Positions 59,300 to 64,000 of a stretch of 64,000 nt of DNA are shown here, piece by piece. The stretch spans positions 15,803,872 through 15,867,871 of the forward strand of contig OZ234497.1 in NCBI GenBank assembly GCA_965153455.1, read 5' to 3'. The stretch's first letter is position 1. Each line of letters starts with the position of its first letter. The notes under the pieces are model-generated. The model worked only from the letters and a program-made list of their open reading frames with translations. It ran no database searches and had not been told where the DNA came from. The position numbers and the translations under genes were made by a program. Origin of the DNA: Sphagnum compactum. Taxonomy: Eukaryota; Bryophyta; Sphagnopsida; Sphagnales.

Positions 59300-59590
59300 C
59301 AATTTGAAAATATAATTACCTCATTTTAAAATCTAACTAACTCCATTTCTTTCTTAATAATTGTTTTTTTTTTTGGTTATTAACTTTCTTAATAATTATT
59401 TTCCCACCTTTCCTAATAATTACCTCCATTTTATAATTATCTCATTCTTTTTCCCTATCCATCCATCGGCATGAATATGAAAATTAACATGTGTCTTTCC
59501 ATGTCCATGAAATGATACGAATTTAAACATTGACATAAATAATGATGAATTATTGAAAACCATATGAAAACATAAGAAATAAAATAAAAT
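59300..59590 (+). repeat. Dispersed repeat, copy 3 of 3
   Basis: Matches 19190-19470 along its length: ACCTCATTTTAAAATCTAAC, TTTCTTAATAATT, a T-run, TTAACATGTGTCTTTCCATG and GACATAAATAATGATGAA. It begins immediately beyond the FEN1 promoter. Confidence 0.8.
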
Positions 59591-59825
59591 AGTTGATCAT
59601 CGAGTGTGAAGACTTGCTCCATTTTTTATAATTTTCATGATGCCTAATAGGTACTTGTTGTGTATCATGAGAAAATGAGAAAAAAAATTAGGAGTTAGAA
59701 AAAAAAAATAGAACATGACCCAAATAGTGGTGAAAAAAAAATGTATAGGAGAAGGTATTGTTATGTGCGCCTTTCAAATTTGGGGGTGAAAATTTGGAAG
59801 TCTTGCAAGGTAGGACTTTCCCCCT

Positions 59826-60011
59826 ATGTAAAGACCCGTCATTTCTTTCTTGTTTTTGAATGATGAATAAAAAATTTAGAACTTTCAAAATTCGAAAGTT
59901 CTAGTAAAAATGAAGTAAGTTAGAAATAAGTCAAGAAAAGTGAAATAATTATGATTCGGGCTTGGGAATGACCTGAAAATACAAAGGAAAAAAAATGGTG
60001 GGTCTTTACAT
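59826..60011. mobile_element. Candidate MITE with terminal inverted repeats
   Basis: ATGTAAAGACCC (59826-59837) is the exact reverse complement of GGGTCTTTACAT (60000-60011); pairing continues imperfectly for about eight more bases inward. A perfect internal hairpin, AGAACTTTC (59878-59886) with GAAAGTTCT (59894-59902), sits in the middle. There is no coding frame. Part of the terminus, CCCCTATGTAAAG, also occurs at the right end of the inverted repeat at 37555-37690. Confidence 0.55.
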
Positions 60012-61884
60012 TGAGTAAAGGGCCTTCCTATTACACCCAATTATTAAAAAAATTGGAACATGTTTTTATGAAGCCATACATGTGCCATAGAAATGGACAC
60101 CAAACTCTTGAATGCTTTCCCATTTGTTTTTAAATTTGTCATTCATTCGTTTAATGTTTTTTCCTTGGGTCATGTCTTTAAGCAAGAACTATGCATCCAC
60201 TTGGGTCTACAACAACTAAAGTTGTGTCTACAATACCTTCATGCTAAAAATTATTTTGGACTTTAAGTTGCAATTCGACTTGATGACAAAATGAATGATA
60301 AGTCCATGTTTAAAAAACAAGTTTTTTTCACCAATTCAAACAATAGTTGTTAATTAACATTAAAATTGATGCATGAATATTCATGTGATACATGGTGATA
60401 GTCCAATGTGAACATAATGGCAAAGGAACACAACCTCTTTTTAAAACATAAATTTTCATTTAGAACAACGTCATGTAGCAACCCCATGAATATGTTACAC
60501 ACAATTCAATGTTGCGTAACGTATATTAGAATTATATGTTCCTCATTCCAAATCCTTGTTCACCTATTCATGCTCAATGTTCACAAACAAGAATTCCATT
60601 ATTTTTTCCTTACTCTCACTAGAAGCAAAATTATCATTTGCAATCAATTTTTGAAATTAAAACTCCATCGCCATGCATGCATATAAGGGACTTTCTTCCA
60701 ACCATTTGCATATAAGGGACTTGATGGATGAATCGTATTTTAAAGCCAATTAGTCTTGCCCCAAAAAAACCCATTAACATTAATGATGAATATCTAACTC
60801 TTGATATCAAATTAAAGTATGAGAATTTGGCTACACGAAAAAATATTCATATTAACAATATTGAGAATACTTGGTTGTACGAGCAACCTCTAGTTGCACC
60901 TCTTCGACCTTATGCCAAAAATTTCACAAAACTAACCACGCCATTGCAAATGTCAAGAACAAAACCCAAGAGTTTTAGATGCTACCATTTTCCCATTGCA
61001 AAACCCAACTAGTAATTCCCCCCAACCCCAAATTTTGTCAATAGAGTAGCAAGATGTCAATTTGCAAGGAGTACACATGTGTGAAGAGAATTTACTTTTG
61101 AACTTACAAAACATCAAAAGCAAGAGAGAAGGGTAGTACACTTACTTATAGACTCCATTACTCACATTCATGCCAACATTCTAATAATGGAGTAGAAAAG
61201 AGTTCAAAATCAAAAACTCATGTCCTTGATAAACAATTGCAATATTTCAAGAATAGAGATGAAACCATTAATCAAATCAAAAAAATATGATTTGATTGCC
61301 AATTAGTTTGATTGAAGTTATGAATAAAAAATTTAATTCAAAAAAACCTTTAATTGTCTTCCTCCCCCAACTAAAGCAATTAATATCATTAACAATAGGT
61401 ACCACTAACAATTTAAAAATATGTACCTTATGCTACATTCACACTTAAAGGTACCCCCAAAAAATCAAGGTTGAAAGTTGGTTAACATTAGGTTAATAGT
61501 TAGAATTAAAAATCTTTTGTTAACACTTTAATAAACATAATAATTATTTTATTTTTTTGCCTATCACTTTCATACCTAATTACTTTTTTGATAATAAGGA
61601 AGCTAGGTGCCACTAAAGGCCATCCTTTGTTCATGATGAATATCAAAAAGGTTTGAAGATTTCATGTAGCAAATAGGTTGAATATGGAAGTTGCTAGCAA
61701 AGGTGTTGTGGTTGTTGAAGGTGTTGCAATAGGGACCATGCTTTGAAGTTGCAAATATTGAATCAATGTTTGTAAATATTGTCTATTGCTCAAAACTTAA
61801 AGTGTTTTGTGTAATTGTAATGGAGACAAGCAATCAAAAATATAAATTTTGTTGCTTTGGGATTGGTGTGCAAAACATTTTTTT

Positions 61885-61911
61885 TGGAATTAGAGCCATG
61901 CTCTAATTCCA
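61885..61911. repeat. Perfect 12-bp hairpin
   Basis: TGGAATTAGAGC and GCTCTAATTCCA are exact reverse complements around a 3-base loop. Confidence 0.95.
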
Positions 61912-63431
61912 TTTTGCTAAACACACATGGTGTTAAAATTTGTTATTGTTTCTCCTTTAGGTTTGCATTGTTGCAAGGCAATAGAGGAGTTCATGTTCAT
62001 TCCCACTTGCCTATGCTTCACAATGGGTGTCAATAATAGGTTTGATTTAAATGAAAAATGTTCAATTTACTTGTCTTTTGCAATGTGCTTTTTCTTTTTG
62101 TAACTAATTAAAGCAATAACTTCATTGTCATTTTAATTGGAATTGTGTAAGCACAATGTACCTTATTTTCTATTTCCCTTTTCCTTTTGCCTTGTTGATT
62201 GAATTCTATCTTTGTGCATTGTTATTCTTGTCAATATTAGAATGTCCATTGTCATTACTAAATAGGTTTATATAACAAAAGTTGTGATGCTAGATCGTTG
62301 CAATGTTATGCATAATAATGAGAAGCATGGCAAATGTTTCTCAAACAACAATAGTAATGTTCAATTGTCCAACAACATTCTTTTGTCCACTAATAGCATA
62401 CATTGTTAAACATTAATAACAACATGTGTTTGCCAAGTAGCCATTTCGTGTAGTAGTTGAGCAACAACTTTGTGTGTTTGTTGAACATCAACAATGTTTA
62501 TGTATTGAATACTAGTGATGACAATGCTCAACAACATAACACATGCAAATTTTTACCTGGTGATGGCAAAGGTGATGGCTACAGGATTAAAGATGATGGC
62601 AAAGACAACGTGATAGTTATTAGTTTAGTTTTGTGATCAATATGTTATCGACAATGTTAACAAGAAAATTTTCATAATACATAGATTTTGGTGGTGGTGG
62701 TGATATCCTTAACTTCTACTTTAACTTGAAAAGTTAGCATTGATGATAAGGTTGCCATTGCAACTACTAGGTTAACAATCGCGAGCTCAAAGGGGACTAG
62801 CACTCTCTCTTTTCTTGGTTCTTGTGGGTTGTGCGTCTTTTGGCCTTTCTTTGGCCTTCCCTTTTTGTTTCCTCTTTGATGGTTTCGACCATCGATCTTT
62901 TATTAGTTTTTTGTGTTCTTGTCTTGGGTTAACAATCTATCAACAACATGTTTAAGTTCATTGTTTGTTATTTTTGGGTTTATCAATGTTGCAATCTTTA
63001 TGTTTGAATGTAACAATAACATCACCGCTATCCCTTCTCACAATCTCCTTTTCACCCATGTATTTGCTTTGAGGCCCATATGACCATCCACTTGCTTTCG
63101 CATTGCTTTGTCCATTTGTCTATACGCTCCCTATGTCCTCCCCTATAAGTATAATTGTACAAGGATAATTTCAACAATTATTGTTTAATAATTAATTAAA
63201 ATTGAAGATGCCATGTGAAAAAAGAATATTCCCAGAGATTCTCTATATTCTTTTTTTTTTAAAAAAAATTTCAAAATTTTCTTTTGGGTTGGAATTTCAA
63301 CATTTCTACAAATAAATTTAATTAGTGTTGAAGCTGCCAAAAGGTATTATTACACTATGACAAATATTGTCTCTCTACCTATTTCTAATGTGTTGAAAAT
63401 AATTAAATCTTTTGGATGTTGAACCAAAACA

Positions 63432-63480
63432 GCAGTCAATTTTTATTGACTGCCTAAAATAAAATAAAATAAAATAAAAT
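63432..63480. repeat. 9-bp hairpin followed by (TAAAA)n microsatellite
   Basis: GCAGTCAAT and ATTGACTGC flank a TTTT loop (63432-63453). A five-base TAAAA run follows directly, and an AAAT run lies at 63511-63538. Confidence 0.9.
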
Positions 63481-64000
63481 CCTCCTGAAGAAAATAGGCC
63501 CAGAATTTAAATAATAAATAAATAAATAAATAAATAAAGTTTAGATATACTTAAAATAATTGTATTTATGTCAGGAAATTTTCATATACACAGAATTAAA
63601 AAATATAGTTCAAATATACGTGCAATATAAATAGTAAATTTTACACTAATCCATAAAATAGTAAAGGAGGTCTGTTTTCTTAAAATTGTTTTGAGGTTTT
63701 TTTCGTTTTGTTTTTTTTTTTTTCGTGTTTTGGTGTTTTTCCCGTTTACAAAAAAAGTCGAACCCGTTTCCCACACACAGTCTGCATCAGCGCCTCTTCT
63801 GCGGAAAGCAATCAGTAGAGAGCATTCTGGAATGGAATGCTACAAGTTTATTTTTATTATTTAGAAAATTATTTATTTTAAATTTGGGCTAAAGATATTG
63901 GTTTTTTTTTTTGGTTGATTTGGAGATCGAAGTTTTCTCTCTTTTAAAATATATATATATTTCTTTTTTCAACGGGTTTTCTAATCGGAAAAGGTGCAGC

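Larger units (their letters stand above)
59590..64000. other. Intergenic AT-rich DNA at the right edge
   Basis: No recognisable gene. It contains the fold-back elements at 59826-60011, 61885-61911 and 63432-63453 and A/T microsatellites. From about 63740 the sequence becomes somewhat GC-richer (CAGCGCCTCTTCTGCGGAAA), which could be the start of a gene outside the window. Confidence 0.55.

Noticed and set aside
60679-60722. 15-bp direct repeat GCATATAAGGGACTT with 29-bp period
   Set aside because: Only two short copies and no further structure; trivial in a region rich in local duplications.
1-64000. Autonomous transposons, endogenous viral genes, rRNA or tRNA genes
   Set aside because: I saw no reverse transcriptase, integrase, transposase, coat or replication-protein motif on either strand, and no cloverleaf-forming sequence; small relics may still escape visual reading.

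Overview
This is nuclear DNA from a eukaryote, and the coding sequence makes it a land plant. All four recognisable genes are intron-rich with short GT-AG introns. The protein families are plant types: an ABCB6/ABCB20-type transporter, a LIFEGUARD/BI-1 protein and an SGS3-like zf-XS coiled-coil protein. Telomere-like TTTAGGG/CCCTAAA motifs are also present. The AT-rich composition, low gene density and a FEN1 sequence that looks moss-like to me suggest a bryophyte, for example a Sphagnum-like moss. That assignment is an inference from memory, not a proof.

Layout: 1-2902 (minus) holds the first seven exons of an ABCB transporter that runs off the left edge. A GA/CT-rich leader or promoter lies behind it, to about 5.5 kb. 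From 5.5 to 39 kb I find no convincing gene. That stretch is AT-rich DNA with many microsatellites, poly-G tracts, minisatellites, tandem duplications, fold-back sequences and a few GC-richer blocks that look like insertions or relics. A weak gene-like segment lies at 32.3-33.8 kb.

The right half carries three complete genes. A LIFEGUARD/Bax-inhibitor-like membrane protein (plus, coding 40353-42279) is convergent with an SGS3-like zf-XS/coiled-coil gene (minus, 43463-48425). FEN1 (minus, 55033-58853) has 17 coding exons, and every splice phase and catalytic residue I checked is intact. A GC-rich leader with an E2F-type motif lies upstream of FEN1. The last 5 kb is again AT-rich DNA with fold-backs.

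The genes do not form a pathway: export of small molecules or auxin, a cell-death modulator, RNA silencing, and DNA replication/repair. The novelty here is structural: a 27/54-bp GAGGTCT minisatellite, a GC-richer block flanked by 21-bp direct repeats and containing a long inverted repeat, a perfect 19-bp intronic fold-back, a three-copy dispersed repeat family, and a 30-bp repeat open in several frames. I found no convincing undescribed multi-gene system.
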